Source: Acinetobacter sp. NIPH 2100
GTDB lineage: Bacteria > Pseudomonadota > Gammaproteobacteria > Pseudomonadales > Moraxellaceae
NCBI RefSeq assembly: GCF_000369805.1
Contig: NZ_KB850224.1
Coordinates: forward strand, 3,070,480 to 3,134,479
Direction of reading: 5' to 3'
DNA length: 64,000 nucleotides
Part shown: positions 9,024 through 17,878 of the stretch, piece after piece
Layout: every line of letters begins with the position of its first letter
Numbering within the stretch: position 1 is the first letter of the stretch
Notes under the pieces: generated by a model
Seen by the model: only the letters and a program-made list of their open reading frames with translations
What the model was told of the DNA's origin: nothing
Databases searched by the model: none
Made by a program: the position numbers and the translations under genes

Positions 9024-10448
9024 TTAGACAATACCGAACCATGTAAATGCAGCAATCACCACAAATACCGCCAAGGTTTTAATAATCGTCACTGCGAAAA
9101 TATCTTTATAGGATTGCTTATGGGTTAAACCTGTCACGGCGAGTAAGGTAATCACTGCGCCATTATGCGGCAGTGTATCCATACCGCCCGATGCCATCGC
9201 CACCACACGATGCATCACTTCAGGTGGAATACCTGCTGCTAAAATAGCTGCGTTATAAGTTTCCGCCATCGCACTCAAGGCAATACTCATCCCACCCGAA
9301 GCAGATCCTGTAATCCCTGCCAGTACTGTCGTGGTCACTGCACCATTGACCAAAGGATTGGTAAAGGTTGTACCCAATGCATGGCTAATCAAAGCAAAGC
9401 CCGGTAATGCCGCAATAATCGCTCCAAAACCATACTCAGATGCAGTGTTCATCACTGCCAATAATGAACCACTGATACTGGCATTCACACCTTCTTTGAA
9501 ATTGGTTACAACTCGTTGATAATCAAACAAGATCGCAGCAATAATACCGACAATCAATGCCAAACCGACTGCCCAGATCGCACCCGTTTTTGCCACATCA
9601 ACAGTGTAGTTAGCGAGACCAATTGCATTAAAATCAAAGCCATTTGGATACCATTCTTTGATTGCCGTAGACAGATAACGGTTCATGACTGCAACCAGAA
9701 TCAATGGCACAAAGGCCATACCTTGACGTAACACTGAACCGTTGCTTTGCTGAGATAACTCTACATCCGCAGTCGCTTGTGTAACTTCACCCTCCGCAGC
9801 AAAACCTGCATAGCCTTCACCCGCAAGTGCCGCAGCTTTACGACGTGACTCCAAATAAAGTAGGCCCATGCTTAAGACGAAAATCGCTCCAATCACACCG
9901 AGAAATGGTGCTGCATAGATATTGGTGCCAAAGAACGTGGTTGGAATCACGTTCTGAATTTGTGGTGTGCCCGGCAAGGCATCCATGGTGAATGTAAATG
10001 CGCCTAAGGCAATAGTGCCGGGAATCAAACGTTTTGGAATATTGGCTTGTTGGAACAATTGGTTGGCAAATGGATAAATCGCAAACACCGCCACAAACAG
10101 GCTGACACCGCTATAAGTCAGAATGGCACCGAGTAAAACCACGGTTAAAATGGCTTTCTTTGCACCAATCAAATTGACGATAGTACGGGCAATCGACTCG
10201 GCAATCCCCGACATTTCCACCACTTTGCCAAAGATTGCACCAAGCAAGAACACCAAGAAATAGTCTTTGATGAAATTGACCATTTTCGGCATGAAAACGC
10301 CTGAATAAAACGGCAGTACATTGGCGGGGTTAATCAGAAAAACCGCCAGCAATGCGCACAATGGCGCCATCAAAATCACAGAAAAACCGCGATAGGCGGT
10401 GTACATCAACAAACCTAAAGACAGCAGAATGACAAATAAGTCCCACAT
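9024..10448 (-). CDS. GntP-family permease, probably for 3-hydroxybutyrate
   Basis: The 474-residue membrane protein has about 12-14 hydrophobic segments and no signal peptide. Its overall pattern is that of the GntP gluconate:H+ symporter family, including a conserved TMDALPGTPQ segment near residue 155 and a C-terminal SGGMDTLPHNGAVIT segment. GntP-like permeases next to bdhA are commonly assigned to beta-hydroxybutyrate uptake. Here the permease gene is followed by bdhA with a 72-base gap on the same strand, so the two are likely one operon. Substrate assignment is from context only; gluconate or another hydroxy acid cannot be excluded from sequence. Confidence 0.8.
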   Translation of the reverse strand: MWDLFVILLSLGLLMYTAYRGFSVILMAPLCALLAVFLINPANVLPFYSGVFMPKMVNFIKDYFLVFLLGAIFGKVVEMSGIAESIARTIVNLIGAKKAILTVVLLGAILTYSGVSLFVAVFAIYPFANQLFQQANIPKRLIPGTIALGAFTFTMDALPGTPQIQNVIPTTFFGTNIYAAPFLGVIGAIFVLSMGLLYLESRRKAAALAGEGYAGFAAEGEVTQATADVELSQQSNGSVLRQGMAFVPLILVAVMNRYLSTAIKEWYPNGFDFNAIGLANYTVDVAKTGAIWAVGLALIVGIIAAILFDYQRVVTNFKEGVNASISGSLLAVMNTASEYGFGAIIAALPGFALISHALGTTFTNPLVNGAVTTTVLAGITGSASGGMSIALSAMAETYNAAILAAGIPPEVMHRVVAMASGGMDTLPHNGAVITLLAVTGLTHKQSYKDIFAVTIIKTLAVFVVIAAFTWFGIV

Positions 10449-10953
10449 ATTCTTTTACTCCATTCCAAAGAATATATGTCAGGGTCAACCAAATTATTTT
10501 TTTTATACTGTGTGGTGGTTATCCTAACCATAAATAAAATTAAAATACTGCGAACTGCAGTACAGAATCTAAAGCAAAGACGCATGTTAAAACGTATTTT
10601 AAAATAGCATTAAAATCATAAAAAACAATATCATTAAAACAAAAATAATAATTTAAATTAATTATAAAAATCAAATATATAACAAAATAAAGCTTAATTA
10701 TTTTGATTGATTAATAAAACAAATTAACTATTTAAAAATACTCATCAATCCATTCAAAGTATATTTAGCTTATTATTTTAATAATCTATTTTTCGATATT
10801 GAGATAAAATAAATGAATAATCTCATATCATATTTAAAAAAATAAACGACTTGCCTCTGATCAGCGAATTAACAAAAATGCCAGTCACAATGTGCTGTTT
10901 TTTTTATAAATTACAGCATATAAATCAAAAACTTTTCTCATAGGTCGTCCACC
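10449..10953. promoter_or_regulatory. AT-rich divergent regulatory region of the ketone-body locus
   Basis: About 500 bases between the permease and lysR are extremely AT-rich, with long A and T tracts from about 10600 to 10860. I see no open frame or RNA. The divergent arrangement with a LysR gene suggests it holds the regulator's operators, but I could not define a T-N11-A site with confidence. Confidence 0.4.
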
Positions 10954-11838
10954 ATGACTTTAAAGCAACTCAAAGCATTTCTGGCTTTGACTCGTACCCT
11001 GAATTATGCAAACGCCTCTGCTGAATTGCATCTCAGTCAGTCTGCTTTAAGTTTGAGTATCAAATCACTAGAAGAAGAACTGGGCGGCAAGCTATTTAAA
11101 CGCAATACCCGTCGCGTTGAGCTGACACAAGAAGGAAAGTCTCTGATTCCCTATGCCAAGAAATTATTAGCCAATTGGGAAGATATGGAAAAAGACGTCA
11201 AACAACGTTTTAAGCTCAATCGCGGCACATTGAATATTGCTTCGATGCCCTTTGTCACCCATGCGATTTTACCGCAAGTGATTCATAGCTTTTTAGCCAA
11301 GCATCCCAATATCAGCTTTTCCATTCATGATATCCCGAATGAAAAAGTGCTGGAAAATGTTCAGGATGGCATTTTTGAAATTGGCATTTGCTTTGAGCCG
11401 CCACGCAATGATCAACTAGAATTTAAACCTTTATTTGAAGAAGACTTCCTTGCGCTCTTACCAAAAACGCATCCACTGGCAACAGCAGAATCGATCAGTT
11501 GGAAACAACTGTGCGCCAATCCCTTTGTAACCTTGCAACACCCCTCGATTGTGCGGCACCTGATTGAAGAAAACTGTCTCAAAAATCACCTAACTTTGGA
11601 TTTAAAAGTCGAATGCCATCAGATCAGTTCCCTCTCCAGCTTTGTTGCGCTGGATATGGGTGTCAGTGCCATACCGCGTCATTTTCAGAACTTTATCGAC
11701 AAGGAACATAATGTGCTGATTGAGATTGAGGATGGCAAACTACCTCAGGCGATTGGTATTGTGTATAAGAAGGACTTTGAGCTTTCCAATATTTCGGCCG
11801 AGTTTATCGAGATCTTGCTACAACATGATTTTGGCTAA
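10954..11838 (+). CDS. LysR-family transcriptional regulator of the ketone-body locus
   Basis: The 294-residue protein has the LysR winged helix-turn-helix at residues 1-60 (LKQLKAFLALTRTLNYANASAEL form, with LSQSALSLSIKSLEEELG as the recognition region). A periplasmic-binding-protein-like effector domain follows at about 90-290. Length is standard. It is divergent from the permease-bdhA pair and lies about 150 bases upstream of scoA on the same strand, so it probably controls both sides. The inducer is likely 3-hydroxybutyrate, acetoacetate or a CoA derivative; this is inferred from position only. Confidence 0.88.
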   Translation: MTLKQLKAFLALTRTLNYANASAELHLSQSALSLSIKSLEEELGGKLFKRNTRRVELTQEGKSLIPYAKKLLANWEDMEKDVKQRFKLNRGTLNIASMPFVTHAILPQVIHSFLAKHPNISFSIHDIPNEKVLENVQDGIFEIGICFEPPRNDQLEFKPLFEEDFLALLPKTHPLATAESISWKQLCANPFVTLQHPSIVRHLIEENCLKNHLTLDLKVECHQISSLSSFVALDMGVSAIPRHFQNFIDKEHNVLIEIEDGKLPQAIGIVYKKDFELSNISAEFIEILLQHDFG

Positions 11839-11984
11839 GCCCCGTCAGAGTGCCGTCTTAGTGAAATAGATGAATTTTCTTGTATTAATGAGTTTCTCTC
11901 ATTAATCCTTTAAAAATTTAAACTTCTGTAAATAATCCCTGAGTGCTAAAACTAATAGAAACCAAGGAATTTACAGGTGAAAAA

Positions 11985-12689
11985 ATGAATAAAGTCTATT
12001 CAACAGCGGCACAGGCACTACAAGATGTGGTGCAAGATCAGCAGACTTTTGCGGTTGGCGGTTTTGGCTTATGCGGTATTCCAGAGGCCTTGATTCAGGC
12101 GCTTAAAGAAACAGGTGTCACGGGCCTGACTTGTATCTCCAATAATGCAGGTATTGATGATTTTGGTTTGGGTGTATTACTCAAGACCCGACAAATTAAA
12201 AAAATGATTTCTTCTTATGTGGGCGAAAATAAAGAATTTGAACGCCAATATCTAAATGGTGAACTCGAAGTTGAACTCACCCCACAAGGCACATTGGCGG
12301 AAAAACTACGCGCTGGTGGTGCAGGCATTCCAGCCTTTTATACCGCAACTGGTGCGGGCACATTGGTGGCTGAAGGTAAGGAACAACGCGAATTTAATGG
12401 TCATACCTATATTCTGGAACTATCTCTCACTGCGGATGTGGCATTGGTCAAAGCTTATAAAGCAGACAAAGCAGGCAATCTGGTGTTCCGTAAAACCGCT
12501 CAAAACTTTAACCCTGAATGTGCAATGGCAGGAAAAATCACCATTGCCGAGGTTGAACAGATTGTTGAAATTGGCGAACTGGATCCAGATGAAATCCATT
12601 TAGCAGGGATTTACGTCAATCGTGTGGTGCTCAATGCCACACCAGAAAAACGTATCGAACAAAAAACCCTAAAAGCACAGGACGCATAA
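11985..12689 (+). CDS. scoA: Succinyl-CoA:3-ketoacid CoA-transferase subunit A
   Basis: This is the alpha subunit of the enzyme that moves CoA from succinyl-CoA to acetoacetate, forming acetoacetyl-CoA. The start at 11985 ([15 protein letters not shown]) has an AGGTGA Shine-Dalgarno 4 bases before it and gives 234 residues, the usual length. A longer frame from 11943 lacks a good site. Family motifs are the [10 protein letters not shown] loop near residue 24 and CISNNAG near 47, with a [17 protein letters not shown] segment near 110. It is followed by scoB after 2 bases, so the two subunits are translationally coupled. Confidence 0.93.
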   Translation: MNKVYSTAAQALQDVVQDQQTFAVGGFGLCGIPEALIQALKETGVTGLTCISNNAGIDDFGLGVLLKTRQIKKMISSYVGENKEFERQYLNGELEVELTPQGTLAEKLRAGGAGIPAFYTATGAGTLVAEGKEQREFNGHTYILELSLTADVALVKAYKADKAGNLVFRKTAQNFNPECAMAGKITIAEVEQIVEIGELDPDEIHLAGIYVNRVVLNATPEKRIEQKTLKAQDA

Positions 12690-12691
12690 TC

Positions 12692-13333
12692 ATGGCATGG
12701 ACACGTGAACAAATGGCACAACGTGCCGCGCAAGAATTACAAGATGGTTTCTACGTCAATCTAGGTATTGGCCTGCCAACTCTAGTTGCCAACTACATTC
12801 CAGAGGATATGGATGTGTGGCTGCAATCGGAAAATGGCCTACTTGGCATTGGTGAATTTCCAACTGAACAGCAACTCGACCCCGATTTAATCAATGCAGG
12901 CAAACAAACCGTCACCGCTCGTGCAGGTGCAGCCTTTTTCTCAAGCAGTGAATCCTTTGCCATGATTCGTGGCGGACACGTCAACATTGCCATTCTGGGT
13001 GCAATGGAAGTCTCCGAGCAAGGAGACTTGGCCAACTGGATGATTCCGGGCAAGAAAGTCAAAGGCATGGGTGGTGCGATGGACTTGGTCGCAGGCGTAC
13101 AGCGCGTGGTGGTGTTGATGGAACACAATGCCAAAGATGGTACTGCCAAAATTGTTAAACAGTGCAGCTTGCCACTGACGGGTCAAAAAGTCGTGCATCG
13201 CATTATTAGCGACTTAGGTGTTTTGGATGTTGTTGCTGAAGGAATCAAACTGGTGGAGTTAGCACCTGATGTGACTAAACAGCAAATTCAAGCTGCTACA
13301 GGTGTCGAACTTTTGATTGAAGCCAAAGCTTAA
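12692..13333 (+). CDS. scoB: Succinyl-CoA:3-ketoacid CoA-transferase subunit B
   Basis: The 213-residue beta subunit carries the catalytic glutamate in the SENGLLG motif (about residues 47-53), where the enzyme-CoA thioester forms. LGIGLPTLVANYIP near residue 24 and a GGHVNIAILGAMEV segment near 95 are also typical. With ScoA it activates acetoacetate, the product of BdhA. No thiolase gene is present in the window, so acetoacetyl-CoA cleavage must be encoded elsewhere. The stop is followed by a terminator-like hairpin before the transporter gene. Confidence 0.93.
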   Translation: MAWTREQMAQRAAQELQDGFYVNLGIGLPTLVANYIPEDMDVWLQSENGLLGIGEFPTEQQLDPDLINAGKQTVTARAGAAFFSSSESFAMIRGGHVNIAILGAMEVSEQGDLANWMIPGKKVKGMGGAMDLVAGVQRVVVLMEHNAKDGTAKIVKQCSLPLTGQKVVHRIISDLGVLDVVAEGIKLVELAPDVTKQQIQAATGVELLIEAKA

Positions 13334-13364
13334 TCAAACTTTTTAATCTTATTTTTTCTTATTG

Positions 13365-13398
13365 AAGTGATGCTTTTTACGAGCATCACTTTTCGCTG
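13365..13398 (+). terminator. Terminator-like hairpin between scoB and the transporter gene
   Basis: A 10-bp perfect stem AAGTGATGCT/AGCATCACTT (13365-13374 with 13382-13391) is followed by TTC and a T-rich stretch. It overlaps the first codons of the longest possible transporter frame, which argues for a downstream start of that gene and for partial termination inside the operon. Confidence 0.55.
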
Positions 13399-13429
13399 TT
13401 TTTTAACAGCAGAAATTCATTTAGGACAA

Positions 13430-14878
13430 ATGAATGAGAAACAACAAAATCAAAGATGGATGCTGAAGATGAATAAACAACCTGCTTTGTTAGAACGTTT
13501 TGCCTTGCGTATTAGTAATTGGTCGGAAAAGTGGTTTCCAGACTCCTACATTTTTGCCCTGCTCGGTGTAATTATTGTTTCATTTGCTGCCATTGGCATT
13601 GGTGCATCCGTACAAGATGTCGCCAGCTCATTTGGTAATGGCTTTTGGAGCTTAATCCCCTTCACCTTACAAATGACCATGCTGATTATTGTCGGTTATG
13701 TGGTTTCTGTTTCTGCACCTGTAAAAAAACTGATTCAGAAGATGGCACGTATTCCGCACTCAGGTCGCAGTGCAATCGTATTGGTGGCTACCGTCAGTTT
13801 ATTGATTTCTCTGGTCAATTGGGCAGTCAGTACCATTTTGACCGCATTGTTGGTAATTGCGTTGGCAAAGCGTAAAGAACTACAAATGGACTATCGTGCT
13901 GCTGCCGCTGCGGCAATTATTGGTATGGGCGCAACATGGGCACTGGGCATTAGTTCATCTGCGGCACAATTACAGGCCAATAAAGCCAGTTTGCCTGAAT
14001 CCATCTATAACCTCACAGGTGTGATTCCATTTACCGAAACTATCTTTCTGTGGCAATCGATGCTCATGACCTTGATCTTGGTGATTGTCTCGATTGCGAT
14101 TGCCTATTGGTCTGCACCGAAGGGTGACAATGTCAAAACCATGCAGGATTTTGAGCTCAACTTTGACGAAGAAGAAAAAACCGAAGTCAAATCGACTCGA
14201 CCTGGGGATTGGTTAGAGAACTCCCCACTATTAACTATTATTGTGGTGGCATTAGGCTTGATCTGGATGTTTATCGAGTTTTCTAAAACCAATCCCATCA
14301 TCGCCATTTCCAGCCTCAATACCTATAACTTTGTGTTCTTGATGCTCGGTCTGGCACTCCATCGTACCCCACGTAATTTTCTCAATGCCGTCAGTCAGGC
14401 GGTGCCTGCGGTGTCGGGGATTCTGATCCAGTTCCCGCTCTACGGCAGTATTGCTTTCATTATGACCCAAGCATTGAATAGTCAGGATCTATCACTATCG
14501 CACTATATTGCAGAGTTCTTTGTTTCGATTGCTTCGAAAGAAACCTTTGCGATTGTGATGGGTATTTATTCTGCAGTACTGGGTTTCTTTGTACCATCTG
14601 GCGGTGGTAAGTGGATTATTGAAGCGCCTTATGTGATGCAAGCCGCCAATGATTTGCAAGTACATTTGGGCTGGTCGGTACAGATTTATAATGCTGCCGA
14701 AGCATTGCCGAATTTGATCAATCCATTCTTTATGCTTCCGATGTTGGGGATTTTGAAACTCAAGGCCAAAGACGTGATTGGTTTTACCGTCACTCAGTTG
14801 GTGTTCCATCTTCCTTTGGTGTTGTTCTTACTTTGGATTTTAGGACGTACCTTAACCTACACCCCGCCCGTGATGTAA
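13430..14878 (+). CDS. AtoE-type short-chain fatty acid / acetoacetate transporter
   Basis: This integral inner-membrane protein has about 11-12 hydrophobic segments and resembles the AtoE/TIGR00366 short-chain fatty acid transporter family. Family-like features include LLERFALRISNWSEKWFPDSY form near the N-terminus, SLVNWAVSTILTALL and FVPSGGGKWIIEAPYV near residue 400. Start choice is uncertain: 13430 has an AGGA three bases away, and 13469 gives the shortest form (MNKQPALLERFAL). The longest frame begins inside a hairpin and is unlikely. Following scoAB, it probably imports acetoacetate or butyrate-type acids for the CoA-transferase. Confidence 0.82.
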   Translation: MNEKQQNQRWMLKMNKQPALLERFALRISNWSEKWFPDSYIFALLGVIIVSFAAIGIGASVQDVASSFGNGFWSLIPFTLQMTMLIIVGYVVSVSAPVKKLIQKMARIPHSGRSAIVLVATVSLLISLVNWAVSTILTALLVIALAKRKELQMDYRAAAAAAIIGMGATWALGISSSAAQLQANKASLPESIYNLTGVIPFTETIFLWQSMLMTLILVIVSIAIAYWSAPKGDNVKTMQDFELNFDEEEKTEVKSTRPGDWLENSPLLTIIVVALGLIWMFIEFSKTNPIIAISSLNTYNFVFLMLGLALHRTPRNFLNAVSQAVPAVSGILIQFPLYGSIAFIMTQALNSQDLSLSHYIAEFFVSIASKETFAIVMGIYSAVLGFFVPSGGGKWIIEAPYVMQAANDLQVHLGWSVQIYNAAEALPNLINPFFMLPMLGILKLKAKDVIGFTVTQLVFHLPLVLFLLWILGRTLTYTPPVM

Positions 14879-14894
14879 TTACTTCATCATTATC

Positions 14895-14949
14895 CACCGT
14901 AATCTTTCATCTTTAATCTGATCAGGATGAAACGTTACGGTGTTTTTTA
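14895..14949 (+). terminator. Terminator after the AtoE-type transporter
   Basis: A long interrupted stem pairs CACCGTAA (14895-14902) with TTACGGTG (14935-14942), with inner TTTCATC/GATGAAA pairing, then a run of T at 14943-14948. Confidence 0.75.
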
Positions 14950-15083
14950 TTGCTCCACGATTGTTCATGCCTCTAAACAAATCAAAGCGATATTCTGCTG
15001 TTGAATTTTATTCATGCCAGAAACTGTGCTATTTTTAAGCAAATTGCACCACTTTTCATCAAAATTACAATTTAATTTCTATA

Positions 15084-15100
15084 TTGGTGCGTTTTTTGCA
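15084..15100 (+). promoter_or_regulatory. Sigma-54 (-24/-12) promoter of the ammonium transporter gene
   Basis: The sequence TTGGTGCGTTTTTTGCA has the invariant GG (15086-15087) and GC (15098-15099) exactly 10 bases apart and a good TTGCA -12 box. It lies about 130 bases upstream of the amt start, consistent with NtrC/sigma-54 control. A half-site resembling an NtrC box (TTGCACCA) is at 15044-15051. Confidence 0.7.
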
Positions 15101-15231
15101 TTATAAATTCCATCAAATTGAGTTGTTTCAAGACAACTTGAGTTTTTAGATTTACTAAATCTATTTTGGTGCAAAAAATGAATCAAATATTTGCATAAAA
15201 ATAGAATTTAGCACTTTTTTTGAGCACCACT

Positions 15232-16419
15232 ATGCAAAACGTAGATCTATTTTTCTTACTGCTCGGTGCAGTACTGGTACTAGCAATGCACGCTGGCTTT
15301 GCATTCTTGGAATTAGGCACAGTCCGCCATAAAAACCAAGTCAATGCACTGAGTAAAATCCTTACCGATTTTGCCATTTCAGCGATTGCCTATTTCTTTG
15401 TAGGCTATTGGATTGCATATGGTCAAAACTTTTTCCATGCAGGCAGCACCTTAGCAGCCGATCATGGCTATAACCTGATGCGCTGCTTCTTCTTGCTCAC
15501 CTTTGCCGCTGCAATTCCTGCAATTATCTCAGGCGGCATTGCAGAACGTGCCAAAATGCGCGCTCAAGCGATTGCAACGCTAATCTTGGTTGCATTGATC
15601 TATCCGTTCTTCGAAGGCATGATCTGGAATGGTAACTATGGCTTGCAAAAGTGGTTAGAGAACTCTTTTGGTGCAAGTTTCCATGACTTTGCAGGTTCAG
15701 TTGTCGTGCATGCAATGGGTGGATGGATTGCCTTGGCTGCTGTGATTTTACTCGGTGCACGTCATGGCCGTTATAAAAATGATGGTCGTGTCAGCGCACA
15801 CCCACCTTCATCAATTCCATTCCTTGCCTTAGGCTCATGGATTCTAATCGTGGGTTGGTTTGGCTTTAACGTGATGAGCGCACAACGTGTCGAAGCAATT
15901 TCTGGTCTGGTTGCAATCAACTCTCTGATGGCAATGGTCGGTGGAACCTTAGCTGCAAACTTTATGGGTAAAGATGACCCTGGTTTCTTACACAATGGCC
16001 CATTGGCTGGGCTGGTAGCGATTTGTGCAGGCTCAGACATCGTGCACCCAATTGGTGCGCTAGTAATTGGTGGTACTGCTGGTGCACTCTTTGTTTACTT
16101 ATTTACTTATACTCAAAACAAACTGAAAGTAGATGATGTACTTGGGGTGTGGCCCTTACACGGCGTATGTGGTGCATTAGGCGGTATTGCGGCAGGAATT
16201 TTTGGGCAACAAGCACTTGGCGGTCTCGGTGGTGTGTCAATCATTTCTCAGATCATTGGTACCAGTTTAGGCATCGGCATTGCACTTGCAGGTGGTTTCA
16301 TTGTGTATGGCCTACTCAAAGTAACCATGGGAATTCGCCTTTCTCAAGAAGATGAATACCGTGGTGCAGACCTTTCGATTCACAAAATCTCAGCCAACTC
16401 TGAAGAGTCAATGTTCTAG
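15232..16419 (+). CDS. amt: Ammonium transporter
   Basis: This inner-membrane Amt/MEP/Rh channel conducts ammonium into the cell. The 395-residue protein (from ATG at 15232; a TTG at 15220 would add four residues) has 11 transmembrane segments and an N-out pattern without a clear signal peptide. The twin pore histidines are visible in GSVVVHAMGG (about residue 155) and VWPLHGVCGALGG (about 310). ARHGR and NVMSAQ segments are conserved. No glnK gene lies beside it, unlike the glnK-amtB pair of many gammaproteobacteria, so PII control would have to act in trans. The promoter match points to nitrogen-limited expression. Confidence 0.92.
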   Translation: MQNVDLFFLLLGAVLVLAMHAGFAFLELGTVRHKNQVNALSKILTDFAISAIAYFFVGYWIAYGQNFFHAGSTLAADHGYNLMRCFFLLTFAAAIPAIISGGIAERAKMRAQAIATLILVALIYPFFEGMIWNGNYGLQKWLENSFGASFHDFAGSVVVHAMGGWIALAAVILLGARHGRYKNDGRVSAHPPSSIPFLALGSWILIVGWFGFNVMSAQRVEAISGLVAINSLMAMVGGTLAANFMGKDDPGFLHNGPLAGLVAICAGSDIVHPIGALVIGGTAGALFVYLFTYTQNKLKVDDVLGVWPLHGVCGALGGIAAGIFGQQALGGLGGVSIISQIIGTSLGIGIALAGGFIVYGLLKVTMGIRLSQEDEYRGADLSIHKISANSEESMF

Positions 16420-16436
16420 TCTTTTTCAAGCTATTT

Positions 16437-16463
16437 AAGCGGCTATCCATGCCGCTTTTTTTA
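16437..16463 (+). terminator. amt terminator
   Basis: A 7-bp stem AAGCGGC/GCCGCTT (16437-16443 with 16451-16457) is followed by seven T. Confidence 0.85.
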
Positions 16464-16603
16464 TATGTGATTAAAAATATAAGCGCATCTTTAATCTAAT
16501 TGATGTGCCCTTATCAGCACCAAAAGCTATTTGATTGCGCATGTCTATCAATTGGAATAGACACAGCAATTCTTGGTTGCATTTGAAATCAAAATAACAA
16601 TCA

Positions 16604-16619
16604 TGGCACATATTATGCT
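16604..16619 (+). promoter_or_regulatory. Sigma-54 (-24/-12) promoter of the glt transporter operon
   Basis: TGGCACATATTATGCT has a perfect -24 box (TGGCAC) and GG (16605-16606) to GC (16617-16618) spacing of 10. The -12 box is ATGC rather than TTGC. It is about 240 bases upstream of the first gene. The rest of the 16420-16857 interval shows no gene. Confidence 0.6.
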
Positions 16620-16857
16620 TTACGTTTCTTGCAATTTTTACTGTAATTCATTCATTTAAAAATTGCTTAATTCATCGACAGTTACTATTAACAAAACGGT
16701 AAAGAATATCGCTTGAGCAATCGTATTGAAGTCTATTAAGATGAAAAATAATGTATTTTTTATGCATAAAAAAGAGCACATTATTTTTCATAACAATGAA
16801 CGGTTAAACCGCAACAATTACGAATGCGATCATAACGATACAAAAGGAGTTTTGTAT

Positions 16858-17802
16858 ATGACACCTAAACGCACCATGACTTCCCTGCTTTGTGCAAGCG
16901 CCTTGATGCTCGGCTTAAGTGCCTGTAGTGACAATAAAGCACCCGCAGCTGGTGAAAAAGCTGCTGAAGGTAGCGCTTCCGACTCTGGTACGTTAAACAA
17001 AATCAAAAGCTCGGGCACTATTGTGCTGGGTTATCGTGATTCATCTATTCCATTTTCTTATATTGCCTCTACCCCAAATCAGCCAGTAGGTTATGCACAC
17101 GATCTGCAACTAAAAGTTGTTGAAGCCGTAAAGCAGAAACTCAACATGCCAGATCTGAAAGTTCGTTATAACCTTGTGACCAGTCAGAACCGTATTCCTC
17201 TGGTCTCGAATGGTACGGTGGACTTGGAATGTGGATCAACCACCAACAATAAAGAGCGACAGCAACAGGTTGATTTTTCTGTTGGTTTCTTTGAAGTTGG
17301 CTCTCGATTGCTCACGGCTAAAAACTCTGGAATTAAAGATTTTTCAGATTTAAAAGGCAAAAAACTGGTGACCACAGCAGGAACCACCTCTGAACGCTAT
17401 ATCCGCCAACACCAGCAAGAACTTGGTATCGGTGAAATCATTTCTGCCAAGGACCACGCTGAATCTTTCTTGATGCTGCAAAATGGCCGTGCTGTGGCCT
17501 TTATGATGGACGATATCCTACTCGCAGGTGAGAAATCCAAAGCCAAAGATCCAAATCAATGGGACATCGTTGGTACTGCACCGATTCATGAAATCTATGG
17601 TTGTATGCTGCGTAAGGGCGATACTGGTTTTAAACAAGTCGTCGATGATGCAATTAAAGCAACCTATGCCTCTGGTGAAATCAACAAGATGTATGAAAAA
17701 TGGTTCCAGCAACCGATTCCACCAAAGAACATTAATTTGAACTTTGCCATGTCCGATCAACTTAAAGCATTAATCAGCAGCCCGCATGATCGGGATCAAT
17801 AA
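16858..17802 (+). CDS. gltI: Amino acid ABC transporter substrate-binding lipoprotein (GltI-like)
   Basis: The protein binds an acidic amino acid (glutamate/aspartate by similarity) in the periplasm and feeds the permeases encoded downstream. The start at 16858 has an excellent AAAAGGAG site and gives 314 residues; a longer frame from 16726 is spurious. The signal peptide ends in LGLSAC, so Cys23 should be lipidated, whereas E. coli GltI is a soluble periplasmic protein. The SBP_bac_3 fold is seen in GTIVLGYRDSSIPFSY, PVGYAHDL, the VDLECGSTTNN hinge and the KGKKLVTTAGTTSE segment. It heads the operon gltIJKL. Confidence 0.88.
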   Translation: MTPKRTMTSLLCASALMLGLSACSDNKAPAAGEKAAEGSASDSGTLNKIKSSGTIVLGYRDSSIPFSYIASTPNQPVGYAHDLQLKVVEAVKQKLNMPDLKVRYNLVTSQNRIPLVSNGTVDLECGSTTNNKERQQQVDFSVGFFEVGSRLLTAKNSGIKDFSDLKGKKLVTTAGTTSERYIRQHQQELGIGEIISAKDHAESFLMLQNGRAVAFMMDDILLAGEKSKAKDPNQWDIVGTAPIHEIYGCMLRKGDTGFKQVVDDAIKATYASGEINKMYEKWFQQPIPPKNINLNFAMSDQLKALISSPHDRDQ

Positions 17803-17878
17803 TTTGTCCTTATAACCAAAATCTTATTATGGAACCGGGGAACAGTGGATGTTCTCCCGCTTCTTCTCAGGAGTTATT

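Noticed and set aside
15161..15181. Second sigma-54 site near the amt start (TTTTGGTGCAAAAAATG)
   Set aside because: The GG is not followed by GC at the required spacing.
16726..16857. 44-residue N-terminal extension of GltI
   Set aside because: It lacks a ribosome site and would bury the lipoprotein signal peptide. The ATG at 16858 has a near-perfect site.
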